Origin: Arthrobacter roseus
GTDB lineage: Bacteria > Actinomycetota > Actinomycetes > Actinomycetales > Micrococcaceae
Reading direction: 5' to 3'
DNA length: 64,000 bases
Assembly: GCF_016907875.1 (NCBI RefSeq)
Contig: NZ_JAFBCU010000001.1
Coordinates: forward strand, 372,001-436,000
Shown here: positions 17,950 to 26,276 of the stretch, piece after piece
Position numbering within the stretch: the first letter of the stretch is position 1
Layout: each line of letters starts with the position of its first letter
Position numbers and translations under genes: made by a program
The notes under the pieces: generated by a model
Seen by the model: only the letters and a program-made list of their open reading frames with translations
Databases searched by the model: none
Told to the model about the DNA's origin: nothing

Positions 17950-19146
17950 CTATTGGTCAGATGCGCTCTTGGGAACCCGCACCGTGCGTTTGTAGGTGAG
18001 CAGATTCAGAGCAGGTTCAGCGAAACGAGCGATGACGGGGCCACTGACTGCCATGATCAGGACGTATGCGGTTGCCAGAGCGGCCAGTTCCGGAACAACG
18101 GCACCGGAGGCGACCGCGAGTCCCGCGATAATAATAGAGAACTCACCGCGCGCGACGAGCGCCGCGCCAGCTCTGGCCCGTCCAGGTCTTCCAATTCCCT
18201 GACGTTTTGCCGCCCACCATCCGGTAGTCACTTTGGTGCAGACGGTAACGAAGGCCAGAACGAGTGCCCAACCAAGGACAGGCGGAATCGTAGAGGGGTC
18301 CGTATTCAGCCCGAAGACAACGAAGAACATCGCGGCAAAGAGATCTCGCATCGGCTCCATGACACGCGTTGCGGTTTCTGCTGCGGCTCCAGAAATTGCG
18401 ATGCCGAGGAGGAACGCACCCACAGCGGCTGAGACTTGCAGCGCAGCCGTGACACCGGCTACCAGCAGGGCCGCGCCGAACAGAGTGAGTAGAAAAACTT
18501 CTCGGTCCTTGTTATCGATCACTGCTGAAACTACTCTGCTGAAACGCAAGGCGATCACGAGCACGATGGTGACCACGAGCAGGGAAATTCCTACCGCCTG
18601 AAGGCCCCCAAGAAAACTGACGCCGGAGAGTACGGCCGTGAGAATGGGAAGGTAGACCGCCATGGCCAGGTCTTCGAATACGAGCAGGGAAAGAACGATG
18701 GGCGTTTCGCGGTTCCCGAGTCGCCCCAGATCCGTCAGCACCTTGGCGATAATGCCCGAGGAGGAAATGTACGTCACGCCGCCCATGACCAACGCCCCAA
18801 CCGGGCCCCAACCCAGGACGAACGCGACGACTGCACCCGGTATGAAGTTCAAAACGATGTCGAGAACCCCTGCCATCCAGGATTGACGCATCCCAGTGAC
18901 CAGTTCTCTTGCAGTGTATTCCAGGCCCAACATCAGCAGTAGGAGGATGACTCCAATTTCGCTGGCGATCGCGCTGAAATCCTCTAGACCACCCAGCTCA
19001 ACGAAACCACCGGATCCAAAGAACAACCCGCCCAGCAAATACAGCGGGATCGGCGACATCCCGATCTTCCCGGCGAGGCGTCCAAGAATCCCGAGGCCGA
19101 AAAAGACGGCGCCCAGTTCAATGAGTGTGACAGTACTGCTAGCCAT
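17950..19146 (-). CDS. CPA2-family cation/proton antiporter (KhtU/KefB-like)
   Basis: The protein has 398 aa with about 12 hydrophobic helices. It has Na_H_exchanger features such as GVILLLLMLGLEYTA near the front, a conserved VFEDLAMAVYLPIL segment with the transport-site aspartate, and a GEFSIIIAGLA segment. It is expected to move K+ or Na+ out in exchange for H+. The regulatory subunit gene lies 6 bp upstream, the layout of KhtTU K+/H+ antiporters. There is no fused RCK domain, which fits a separate regulator. Confidence 0.92.
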   Translation of the reverse strand: MASSTVTLIELGAVFFGLGILGRLAGKIGMSPIPLYLLGGLFFGSGGFVELGGLEDFSAIASEIGVILLLLMLGLEYTARELVTGMRQSWMAGVLDIVLNFIPGAVVAFVLGWGPVGALVMGGVTYISSSGIIAKVLTDLGRLGNRETPIVLSLLVFEDLAMAVYLPILTAVLSGVSFLGGLQAVGISLLVVTIVLVIALRFSRVVSAVIDNKDREVFLLTLFGAALLVAGVTAALQVSAAVGAFLLGIAISGAAAETATRVMEPMRDLFAAMFFVVFGLNTDPSTIPPVLGWALVLAFVTVCTKVTTGWWAAKRQGIGRPGRARAGAALVARGEFSIIIAGLAVASGAVVPELAALATAYVLIMAVSGPVIARFAEPALNLLTYKRTVRVPKSASDQ

Positions 19147-19152
19147 GCACCG

Positions 19153-19632
19153 TCATCCGAGGAGAATATTGGCTGCCTTGTCCAGCCCTTCCGACGTTCC
19201 AACGGCGACAACCAGATCTCCGGCAGCAAAGCCGAAATCCGGAGTCGGAGATGGCTGTACCTGACCAGCGCTGAGGACGGCCACCACAGAAACGCCGGTT
19301 TTGGTCCGCAGCTGCGTATCTCCCAGCTTTCGGCCGTCGAACGGCGAACCCTTCGCAATAAGAAATTGACGAGTGTTTACTCCGGGGAGGTCTCGGTGCT
19401 CCTTGGTGAGCTGAGCTACAAGCTGCCGTGCGCCGAGGAGGTTCCCGAGGGTCGCTGCCTCATCCGATGTGAGCGGCATTGATGCGAGACAACCATCCGG
19501 GTCATCTTCGCGGGACACAATGAGCGCCATGTCGCCGTCACGAAGGGACAGGACACCGATCCGGCGCCCAGCGGCCGTTGTGATTTCCTTACGGATTCCG
19601 ATCCCGGGAAGCGGGGTTTCATCAACGATCAT
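19153..19632 (-). CDS. Antiporter regulatory subunit with TrkA_C domain (KhtT-like)
   Basis: The protein has 159 aa. The N-terminal half resembles KhtT (VDETPLPGIGIRKEI, GRRIGVLSLRDGDM); the C-terminal 75 residues form an RCK-C/TrkA_C domain (GSPFDGRKLGDTQL, GVSVVAVLSAG, GDLVVAVGT). KhtT-type subunits gate the membrane antiporter in response to nucleotides and pH. It is transcribed with the antiporter 6 bp downstream. Confidence 0.92.
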   Translation of the reverse strand: MIVDETPLPGIGIRKEITTAAGRRIGVLSLRDGDMALIVSREDDPDGCLASMPLTSDEAATLGNLLGARQLVAQLTKEHRDLPGVNTRQFLIAKGSPFDGRKLGDTQLRTKTGVSVVAVLSAGQVQPSPTPDFGFAAGDLVVAVGTSEGLDKAANILLG

Positions 19633-19656
19633 CCATCAATCCTAGACCCGCGGATA

Positions 19657-20043
19657 CTAATGGGAATCCTTCGCCTGACGCGTCTCGCGCACACGCTTTT
19701 CCTCGGTGCGGACCTGCGCCATGCTTGCGCGCTCATCCACCAGCCACTGCGGTGGGTTCTGCAGCAGTTCGGCGATTTCCGCCGTCGTCAGCGGTTCCGT
19801 CTTTCCAGCCCGTGCCAGTCCAGCGATGGAGACGTTGAGTTTCCGTGCCACCTCCGGACGTGGATGGGGTCCGTTGTGGCGTAGTTCCTGAAGCCACTCG
19901 GGTGGGCTGGACTGGAGGTCCGTGAACTCGGCCCTCGAAATCACTGAATCCTGAAATTCCTGCGGTGCCGCCGGTAGATAGATGCCAAGCTTCTTTGCGG
20001 CAGTTTCCGGTTTCATGGCCTGAGGCGCTTTCTCGCTGTTCAT
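19657..20043 (-). CDS. DUF5997 family protein
   Basis: This 128-aa soluble protein has repeated SPPEWLQELR / NPPQWLVDER segments and an internal KLNVSIAGLARAG stretch that could be helix-turn-helix-like. It matches my memory of the DUF5997 family, which is found next to an HTH-less LysR substrate-binding protein in many actinobacteria, as here. Function unknown. The divergent arrangement with a spacer of about 50 bp implies shared regulation. Confidence 0.8.
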   Translation of the reverse strand: MNSEKAPQAMKPETAAKKLGIYLPAAPQEFQDSVISRAEFTDLQSSPPEWLQELRHNGPHPRPEVARKLNVSIAGLARAGKTEPLTTAEIAELLQNPPQWLVDERASMAQVRTEEKRVRETRQAKDSH

Positions 20044-20100
20044 GGCTCAAGCGTATCCTCCCGCGCCTATCCGCAGGTCGCTTGCACTACTGTGGGAGCC

Positions 20101-20859
20101 GTGAAGCCAACAAGTGCCCTGACGATCGGCTTTGTACCCGGGGTGACTCCGGCAAAGTGGGCGGGCCGATGGCGTGAGCGCCATCCTGAGATTCCCTTGG
20201 AACTGATGGAGTGCGACGCCGGCGAGCAGGTGAGAGTCCTGCATGACGGGAAGATCGACGTCGGCCTTGTCCGCCTTCCGATACCTCTGGAGGGCGTCCA
20301 TGTCATTCCGCTCTATTCGGAGAAGCCTGTGGTTGTCGCGGCGAAGGAACACTTCATAGCCCTCTACGAAGACGAAGTACCGTTGGCTGATCTGGAGGGC
20401 GAGATGTTCCTCGACGTGGTGGAGCTCGGAGCGGCCATGGCCGTGGAAGTTGCCGCTTCCGGAGCCGGAATTGCTATCATGCCCATGTCGCTGGCGCGCC
20501 TCTATAATCGCCGGGACGCAGTTAATCGTCCGGTTTCTGATTCACCGGAAACCCGCATCGGTATTGCCTGGTTGTCTAACAACACCTCAGAACTGATCGA
20601 GGAATTCATTGGCATAGTGCGGGGGCGCACCGCCAACAGCTCGCGTCAGCCCCTCGCCGGATCAGCCACTGGTGAGCCCAACGGCAAGGACAGCTCCGGC
20701 AAGGGCAGTTCAAAGGATCGGCGGAAGCCGACGTCGAACCCTCGTCGAGAGGGCAAACAGTCCGGAAGTTCCGTGCCACGCTCCAACTCACGGGGGACCA
20801 GCGGTGGTAAGGGGCGGGAGTCAGGGCAAGGCAAGCACGGGCGGCGAGGCCGCCGCTGA
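20101..20859 (+). CDS. LysR-type substrate-binding domain protein without DNA-binding domain
   Basis: The protein has about 252 aa. Residues 1-185 are the effector-binding domain of a LysR-type regulator (IGFVPGVTPAKWAGRW, KIDVGLVRLPI, SGAGIAIMPMSLARLY), but the usual N-terminal winged helix is missing: the domain begins within ten residues of the start. The last 65 residues are a low-complexity Ser/Gly/Lys/Arg tail. The start is GTG 20101 or 20092. The basic tail could bind nucleic acid, but that is speculation. Confidence 0.85.
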   Translation: MKPTSALTIGFVPGVTPAKWAGRWRERHPEIPLELMECDAGEQVRVLHDGKIDVGLVRLPIPLEGVHVIPLYSEKPVVVAAKEHFIALYEDEVPLADLEGEMFLDVVELGAAMAVEVAASGAGIAIMPMSLARLYNRRDAVNRPVSDSPETRIGIAWLSNNTSELIEEFIGIVRGRTANSSRQPLAGSATGEPNGKDSSGKGSSKDRRKPTSNPRREGKQSGSSVPRSNSRGTSGGKGRESGQGKHGRRGRR

Positions 20860-20914
20860 CTACGCCGGTGTCCCGACGCGGTGGTCCTGCCGGGCCTGGT
20901 AGTAGTGGGTGGCC

Positions 20915-22315
20915 CTAACCGATTGAGGCCAGTCCGAAGACGGCGGCTGCGATGCCGAAGCCCATAACGCCGATCCCGGTCTCCATGACCGTCCAGGTTT
21001 TGAGCGTTGTGCGTACGTCCATGTCCATGAAGCGGCCGACGAGCCAGAACCCGGAATCGTTCACGTGGCTGGCTACCACTGAGCCGCCTGCGACCGCGAC
21101 AACCAGAGCCGCTACCTGGACAACGTTGTAGTCGCCGGAGGCGATCGCGGGAGCGAGCAGTCCCGCCGCCGTCGTCAGCGCCACCGTGGCGGAGCCTTGG
21201 GCGATGCGCAAGATGGCGGCGACCAGGAAGCCGGCAAGGATGACTGGTATTCCGGCGTCGCCGAGCACGTTCGCCAGTGCACCGCCGATGCCGGAGGTTT
21301 CAAGGACACCGCCGAACATGCCGCCTGCGCCGGTGATGAGAATGACCGAACAGACGGGGCCAAGTGCCGATTCGAGAGTCTTCTCGAGCACTGATTTCTC
21401 TACGCCGCGACGACGTCCCAGTACGTATGCAGCTACGAGCAGTGCGATCAGCAGAGCCACGGGCGTTGCACCGATGGTGATGAGAATTTGGAACCACAGC
21501 TGGCCGTCAGTTCCCTCTGGGAGAACTCCGGCCGTACTCAGCGTCGTGAGTCCTGTGTTGAGAAAGATCAAGAACATGGGCAACAGCAGGATGAACAAGA
21601 CCGTGCCGAAGCGCGGAGGGTTTTCGCGGCTCTCTTCATCCGCTTCACCCAGAAGAGCGGGCACCGGCAGGACGAATTTCTTACCCGCCCACAGGCCATA
21701 GAGATACGCGGCCACGTACCAGGTGGGAATGGCTGCGATAAGGCCCACCAGCAGGACGACGCCGACGTTCGCGTCGAAGAACTCAGAGGCGGCCACCGGG
21801 CCGGGGTGCGGTGGCACGAACACGTGCATCACTGAGAACGCGCCCGCTGCGGGGAGCCCGTAGCGCAGAACACCGCCGCCTAGGTGGCGTGCCACCGAGA
21901 AGATCACGGGGAGCATGACCACCAGGCCCGCGTCAAAGAAGATAGGGAAGCCAAAGAGAAGGGAGGCGACGCCGAGGGCCAGGGGCGCGCGTTTTTCGCC
22001 AAAGAGGTTGATCAAATAGTCAGCGAGGGCTCGGGCGCCGCCGCTGGTTTCCACGAGCCTGCCCAGCATGGCGCCGATGCCGACTAGGAGTGCAACGGAG
22101 GCGAGGGTGTCGCCGAAACCGAACAGCAGGACGTCGATGGTGCGTCCGGCTGGGATGCCGGTTGCGAACACCGTGAGAATACTCACGATGATCAGCGAAA
22201 CGAATGCGTGGAGCCGCACTTTGATGATGAGGAACAGCAAGAGTGCGACGGCTGCGGCTGCAATCAGCAGCAGCGGGAGCGCCCCTAGGGTTTGTGTCCA
22301 GCCTTCAATTTCCAT
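20915..22315 (-). CDS. Gluconate:H+ symporter (GntP family)
   Basis: The protein has 466 aa with about 12-14 transmembrane helices. It shows GntP-family features, including GGARALADYLINLFGEKRAP, FGFPIFFDAG, a VPPHPGPVAAS motif, and AQGSATVALTTAAG. It imports gluconate or a related sugar acid. Gluconokinase is encoded 16 bp upstream in the same direction, giving a two-gene uptake and phosphorylation operon. No GntR-type repressor gene is beside it. Confidence 0.94.
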   Translation of the reverse strand: MEIEGWTQTLGALPLLLIAAAAVALLLFLIIKVRLHAFVSLIIVSILTVFATGIPAGRTIDVLLFGFGDTLASVALLVGIGAMLGRLVETSGGARALADYLINLFGEKRAPLALGVASLLFGFPIFFDAGLVVMLPVIFSVARHLGGGVLRYGLPAAGAFSVMHVFVPPHPGPVAASEFFDANVGVVLLVGLIAAIPTWYVAAYLYGLWAGKKFVLPVPALLGEADEESRENPPRFGTVLFILLLPMFLIFLNTGLTTLSTAGVLPEGTDGQLWFQILITIGATPVALLIALLVAAYVLGRRRGVEKSVLEKTLESALGPVCSVILITGAGGMFGGVLETSGIGGALANVLGDAGIPVILAGFLVAAILRIAQGSATVALTTAAGLLAPAIASGDYNVVQVAALVVAVAGGSVVASHVNDSGFWLVGRFMDMDVRTTLKTWTVMETGIGVMGFGIAAAVFGLASIG

Positions 22316-22331
22316 GTGGGTCTCCCTCTGA

Positions 22332-22850
22332 TCAGCGGGCGTTCAGGTTGAGTTTGGTGAGGACCTTGTCCACAATCTCCTCCGGAGTGTTTGCGATGTC
22401 AATCGTGAGGCCGGCTTCGTCGTCGCCCAGCATTTCCAGTGTTTCGAGTTGGGAGGGGAGCAGGGACGGCGGCATGAAGTGGCCGGAGCGCGTGGTCATC
22501 CGTTGGCTCAACAATTCTTCGCTGCCGTGGAGATGAATGAAGTACACGGTTCCAGATGCCTGACGGAGGGTGTCGCGGTAACTATGCTTCAGGGCGGAGC
22601 AGGTGACGACGGTGTTGACGTCGTCATCGGCCATTTGTGCCATCCAGTCGCGCATAGCTTCGAGCCAGGGCTTGCGGTCGTCGTCGTTGAGAGGAGTGCC
22701 AGCTGTCATTTTGTCGATGTTGGACTGAGGGTGGAATTCGTCCGCTTCGGAGAACGTCCACCCGAGCCGCTGGGCGAGCATTTCCGCGACCGTGGACTTG
22801 CCGGAGCCGGAAACTCCCATAATGACCAGATGTTGTGCTGATTCGCTCAT
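22332..22850 (-). CDS. gntK: Gluconokinase
   Basis: This 172-aa P-loop kinase has Walker A GVSGSGKST and family segments EADEFHPQSNIDKM, GTPLNDDDRKPWL, TCSALKHSYRDTLR and SRxGHFMPPSLL. It phosphorylates gluconate to 6-phosphogluconate for the pentose phosphate pathway. The start is ATG 22850, because AGGAG lies just upstream and this gives the family length; the frame continues open to 23210 but that extension is not coding-like and overlaps the divergent sigma gene. Confidence 0.95.
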   Translation of the reverse strand: MSESAQHLVIMGVSGSGKSTVAEMLAQRLGWTFSEADEFHPQSNIDKMTAGTPLNDDDRKPWLEAMRDWMAQMADDDVNTVVTCSALKHSYRDTLRQASGTVYFIHLHGSEELLSQRMTTRSGHFMPPSLLPSQLETLEMLGDDEAGLTIDIANTPEEIVDKVLTKLNLNAR

Positions 22851-22973
22851 GCGTTTCTCCTCATGGTGGGGGTGCTTCCTCCATTGGAACCATAACTCGC
22901 CAAAGAATGAAAGACCCTGTGCTCGTGGCGGAAGAATCAACGGGGGCTCTTGGCTGGCCGAGAACGTTTTATC

Positions 22974-22999
22974 AAACAATTTTTGAAGGTCCATTGTTT
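22974..22999. promoter_or_regulatory. Inverted repeat in the gntK / sigma-factor spacer
   Basis: AAACAAT (22974-22980) and ATTGTTT (22993-22999) form a perfect inverted repeat with 12 bp between the arms, in an AT-rich part of the spacer between divergent genes. It might be an operator for the gluconate operon or the sigma gene. No protein can be named. Confidence 0.3.
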
Positions 23000-23063
23000 C
23001 GTAAGGGTGCTTATGGTCTCCTGAGAGAAGTTGCTTCGACTTCTCCTCCCGGAAGGACATCCT

Positions 23064-23771
23064 ATGCTCACCATAAGCCCGTGCGCGGACAATCTGGTTC
23101 TGGGTCATTTGGATCTTGCCCGTTCGGTAGCACGATCCTTCTCGGTGACGGGGCCCGATTCCCCGGATATTCTCCAAGTGGCATATCTCGGACTGGTTAA
23201 AGCAAGCCATCGGTATGACGCCGACTTTGGCGTACCCTTCCCGGCCTACGCTGTACCCACGATGGCCGGCGAAATCAAACGATACCTCCGGGACAGCTGC
23301 TGGATGGTCCGGCCGCCCCGCACGGTGCAGGACCTGCGAACCGAAGCGGCCAGGGCGTCGTCGGCCCTTGCCCAGAAGCTAGGACGGGAACCATCCCTCG
23401 ACGAACTATCAGAACAACTCGACGAGCACCCGGACGCCGTCGCTGAGGCGATGAATTGCCAGAGCAGCATGCGTCCGGACTCCCTCGACGCATTGGCCGG
23501 TGACTCGTCCTGGGCGGACCGCCTGTGTGCAGCGGACAGCTCAATGGATCGACGTGACGAAGTGCTGTCTCTGCGCGCTGCTGTCGCTGAGTTATCAGCG
23601 AAGGAAAAGGAACTGCTGTTCCGCCGTTTCTACTGTGAAGAATCCCAGCAACGCGTGGGGGAACGGCTTGGAATGAGCCAGATGCAGGTATCGAGACTGC
23701 TGGCACGGACTCTGGTGCGGCTCCAGAAGTGCCTGAGTGATGCGCCGGGGCAAGACGCTACGACGAAGTGA
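23064..23771 (+). CDS. SigB/SigF/SigG-family alternative sigma factor
   Basis: The protein has 235 aa. Region 2 holds DILQVAYLGLVKASHRYD and the FPAYAVPTMAGEIKRYLRD segment typical of stress and sporulation-type group 3 sigma factors; region 3 follows (LGREPSLDELSEQL), and region 4 has a helix-turn-helix (RVGERLGMSQMQVSRLLART). It directs RNA polymerase to stress-type promoters in the cytoplasm. ATG 23064 has GGAAGGA 6 nt upstream. No anti-sigma gene is adjacent, which is unusual for this group. Confidence 0.92.
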   Translation: MLTISPCADNLVLGHLDLARSVARSFSVTGPDSPDILQVAYLGLVKASHRYDADFGVPFPAYAVPTMAGEIKRYLRDSCWMVRPPRTVQDLRTEAARASSALAQKLGREPSLDELSEQLDEHPDAVAEAMNCQSSMRPDSLDALAGDSSWADRLCAADSSMDRRDEVLSLRAAVAELSAKEKELLFRRFYCEESQQRVGERLGMSQMQVSRLLARTLVRLQKCLSDAPGQDATTK

Positions 23772-23788
23772 AGTCACAGCCGCGTTGC

Positions 23789-24793
23789 TTAGTCCTCTTC
23801 GCCGCCCGAGGTAGGGCCAGGAAGGAACTCATCGGGTAGTTGCGCCACTGGGACGATCACCATGTCCTGAACTTTCCAGTCCAACTCGATGCACCCCTCC
23901 CGTGCATCTTCAAGCTGCTGAAGAGTCGCTGCCTTTTTCTTGGGGACAACGAAGGACTCGATGTGGAACACATGCCCTTCGTCACGCGTTCTGGACCGGG
24001 CTTCGCTCACCCAGGGCAGCCCGGACAGGTAGCGATCGATGTCGCCCGTCAGGGGATGTGTGTCGGCGTCGTCGTAGGTCATGGCACGTGCATCTGCTAA
24101 TGCTCCCACCGCACTGCGGAGGTTCTTGATGCCGTCGCGCAGGATGCTCACGGAAATGATGAGCGCAGCGACCGCATCCGCCCACCACAGTCCCATGCCT
24201 ATCCCGGCAACACCGACGCCAGCAGCGGCTGCTGTCATCCAGTCTGCTTTATTCATGTCCGCGTCTGCGTAGAGGACCTTGTCGTGCAGGGAGCGCGCGA
24301 GCTTCATCTTGACGAGGCCCAGGTAGACGGGCGGTACCGCTGTCAGGGCCATGGCAGCCATCATGAGCCATCCGAGCCAGAACGTCTGGCCGAAGAGCGT
24401 CACGGCACCAATGGTTGGGTGTTCGGCTTTGAGGAGGCCGAGCCCGGAATCGAGAATCAGGTAGGCGCCCATCACAGAGAGTGCGACGGCGGCGACCAGG
24501 TGGGCGATGCCCGTGGCTCGGTGGTAGCCGTAGGGATGCCTGATCGACGGCGGCCTCTTGATGAAGTGGACAGCGACGAGGAAGGAGATCGGTGGGAGGA
24601 ATGAGAGGAGGTCCTCGATCCACGCGGCTTTCATAACCTGCGAGTTTCCGAGGACGAGGAAGACGATGGTGGTGGAAATAGCGAGGAAGCCGACCGTGAT
24701 CCACTCGAACTTCACGGCCTTACGGAGTGCCTGAGCCTGCTCATCCGGCAGTGTGGTGTGCCCAAAGTGCGCCTCTTTGACGGCTGACCTCAT
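23789..24793 (-). CDS. Cation diffusion facilitator family transporter
   Basis: This 334-aa protein has about six transmembrane helices. CDF features include IEDLLSFLPP near helix 2 and DADMNKADWMTAAAA in helix 5, where the Asp/Asp pair binds the metal, followed by a cytoplasmic domain (RYLSGLPWVSEARS, HVFHIESFVVP). CDF proteins export Zn2+, Fe2+, Co2+ or Mn2+ in exchange for protons; the metal cannot be read here. Its ATG overlaps the stop of the upstream lipoprotein gene (ATGA), so the two are translationally coupled. Confidence 0.9.
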   Translation of the reverse strand: MRSAVKEAHFGHTTLPDEQAQALRKAVKFEWITVGFLAISTTIVFLVLGNSQVMKAAWIEDLLSFLPPISFLVAVHFIKRPPSIRHPYGYHRATGIAHLVAAVALSVMGAYLILDSGLGLLKAEHPTIGAVTLFGQTFWLGWLMMAAMALTAVPPVYLGLVKMKLARSLHDKVLYADADMNKADWMTAAAAGVGVAGIGMGLWWADAVAALIISVSILRDGIKNLRSAVGALADARAMTYDDADTHPLTGDIDRYLSGLPWVSEARSRTRDEGHVFHIESFVVPKKKAATLQQLEDAREGCIELDWKVQDMVIVPVAQLPDEFLPGPTSGGEED

Positions 24794-25272
24794 GGCCGGA
24801 CCTCCTGTGCCTGAAGGAACTTATCAAGTCTGAGGAGGAATGCGTTCTCGCCGAGAGGAACGAGCATGACGTGCTGGACAGTCGTGCCGCGCTCGTCCTT
24901 TGTCTCCACGTAGGGGCGGCTGAGTCCTGCGTGTGTTGTCCATGGGGTATTGCCGGCAATCCCGCCGATCACCACGTCGAGTTCGTCGTGTTTAAGGTCC
25001 TGAACGAGTTCGTGCTCGCTGCCCTGGTGCCATTCGACGTCAGCATTTAGTTGCGATGCGAAGTCCCGGAGCAGGTCAGGCTCAATGCCTTGTGGTTCAG
25101 TGCCATCCTCAAGCTGTACCCATTTCTGGTTTTCGGTGACGCCTACGCGGATGGTTCCATCGGTCACTTTTTCCAGCGTTTTGTCTGGGTCCGCCGGGTA
25201 GTGAGAGCAGGCAGACAGCATGAGCAGGAGTATCGCCATCACGGCGATGCATGCGGGTCTGTGCTTAAACAT
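24790..25272 (-). CDS. Lone binding-protein-like lipoprotein (SBP_bac_3 type, short)
   Basis: The protein has 160 aa with a signal peptide ending in LLMLSAC and lipobox cysteine. The rest resembles the first lobe of a polar amino acid binding protein (TIRVGVTENQKWV, GIEPDLLRDFASQL, LKHDELDVVIGGI) but stops far short of the usual 230-250 residues. No ABC permease is near; instead it overlaps a metal transporter gene by 4 bp. It might sense or deliver a ligand to the transporter. The start is ATG 25272 with GGGGG upstream, not TTG 25290. Confidence 0.8.
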   Translation of the reverse strand: MFKHRPACIAVMAILLLMLSACSHYPADPDKTLEKVTDGTIRVGVTENQKWVQLEDGTEPQGIEPDLLRDFASQLNADVEWHQGSEHELVQDLKHDELDVVIGGIAGNTPWTTHAGLSRPYVETKDERGTTVQHVMLVPLGENAFLLRLDKFLQAQEVRP

Positions 25273-25325
25273 TGTTACCCCCGTCTTCAATCAACTGGCT
25301 GTTTCCTGAACTTTAGCAAGAGTGG

Positions 25326-26273
25326 TCAGTGTGTCTGGTTCCCGCTGATGCCCAGACGTTCGGCAGCCGAAAGAACCTGCTCCACGGTGATTGCCAGCAG
25401 CGCAGGATCCGGATAAGCACCAAAAACGTTGCCCACTCTGACCGACTCATCAGTCAGCGCGATGTGCGGCCCATCCGGCGGACCCCAAGCCGCCACGGGC
25501 GCCGGGCCGAAGATGGTCACCGACGGCGTGCCGTACGCGGTCGCCAAATGGGCCGCGCCAGTATCAGCCGAAATGACCAGCGCTGCAGCAGACACCACGC
25601 CCGCAAATTCGGTGAGGTTCAGCTTCCCGGCCAGCACGGCTGTCCGCGCCAACCCGCCGTCGTCGGCTATTTTCATGGCTCGTTCCCGTTCGTCAGCACT
25701 TCCGGTGAGAACCACCGTGTGCCCCTGACATTGAAGGGCGCGGACAACGGCGGCAAACCGATCTGCAGGCCACAGCCGGCTTCCGTAGGCGGCACCGGGA
25801 TGGACGACGACGGCGCCCGGATGGGCACTCGGTGTCGGGGGTTTGAGGAGGCGGTAGTCGAGAGGGTCCGCGGGAATGCCGTACCAGTTCAACAGGTCGG
25901 TCCATCTGTTGCGTTCGTGGACGTCATCGCGCCAGAGGGGTGCGGACCAGCCGTTGGCAGCGTACCCCATACGTTCCTTGGGCGCTAGCACGTCAAGCCG
26001 TCGGTGGCTCTGGGGACCACTGCCGTGCAGATTCACGGCCACATCGATGGCGCCCGATGGAACATTGAGCGGTTCTTCCAGAGAGGGAGTTCCCAACAGG
26101 TTATCCACACTGCCGGTCAGCGCCAGAATAGGCTGCAGCCAGGTAGGGCCTGCGTAAGTGATGCGATGCCCCGGGTAGTGATGGCGAAGGGCGCGAAGTG
26201 CAGGAACGGAAACGAGTAGGTCGCCGAGTTTGAGCGCGCGCAGGACCAACAGCTCGGGATGGTTCTTGGACAC
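25326..26273 (-). CDS. Glycosyltransferase family 9 (heptosyltransferase-like)
   Basis: The protein has 315 aa with the GT9 two-domain layout: LVLRALKLGDLLVSVPALRAL at the front, VVHPGAAYGSRLWPADRFAAV in the middle, and VISADTGAAHLATAYGTPSV near the end, the nucleotide-sugar binding part. Family members transfer heptose from ADP-heptose. It lies 7 kb before the heptose cluster at 32.8 kb and could use the same donor. It is a single gene next to the ANTAR regulator. Confidence 0.88.
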   Translation of the reverse strand: MSKNHPELLVLRALKLGDLLVSVPALRALRHHYPGHRITYAGPTWLQPILALTGSVDNLLGTPSLEEPLNVPSGAIDVAVNLHGSGPQSHRRLDVLAPKERMGYAANGWSAPLWRDDVHERNRWTDLLNWYGIPADPLDYRLLKPPTPSAHPGAVVVHPGAAYGSRLWPADRFAAVVRALQCQGHTVVLTGSADERERAMKIADDGGLARTAVLAGKLNLTEFAGVVSAAALVISADTGAAHLATAYGTPSVTIFGPAPVAAWGPPDGPHIALTDESVRVGNVFGAYPDPALLAITVEQVLSAAERLGISGNQTH

Positions 26274-26276
26274 GGG

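Noticed and set aside
22851-23210. Long N-terminal extension of gluconokinase
   Set aside because: It overlaps the divergent sigma gene, and the P-loop kinase family starts about 10 residues before its Walker A motif, as from ATG 22850.
26101-26109. DnaA-box-like TTATCCACA inside the GT9 gene
   Set aside because: Single site within coding sequence, no partner sites nearby; the same applies to TTATCCACG at 56937 and TTATCCACA at 47572.
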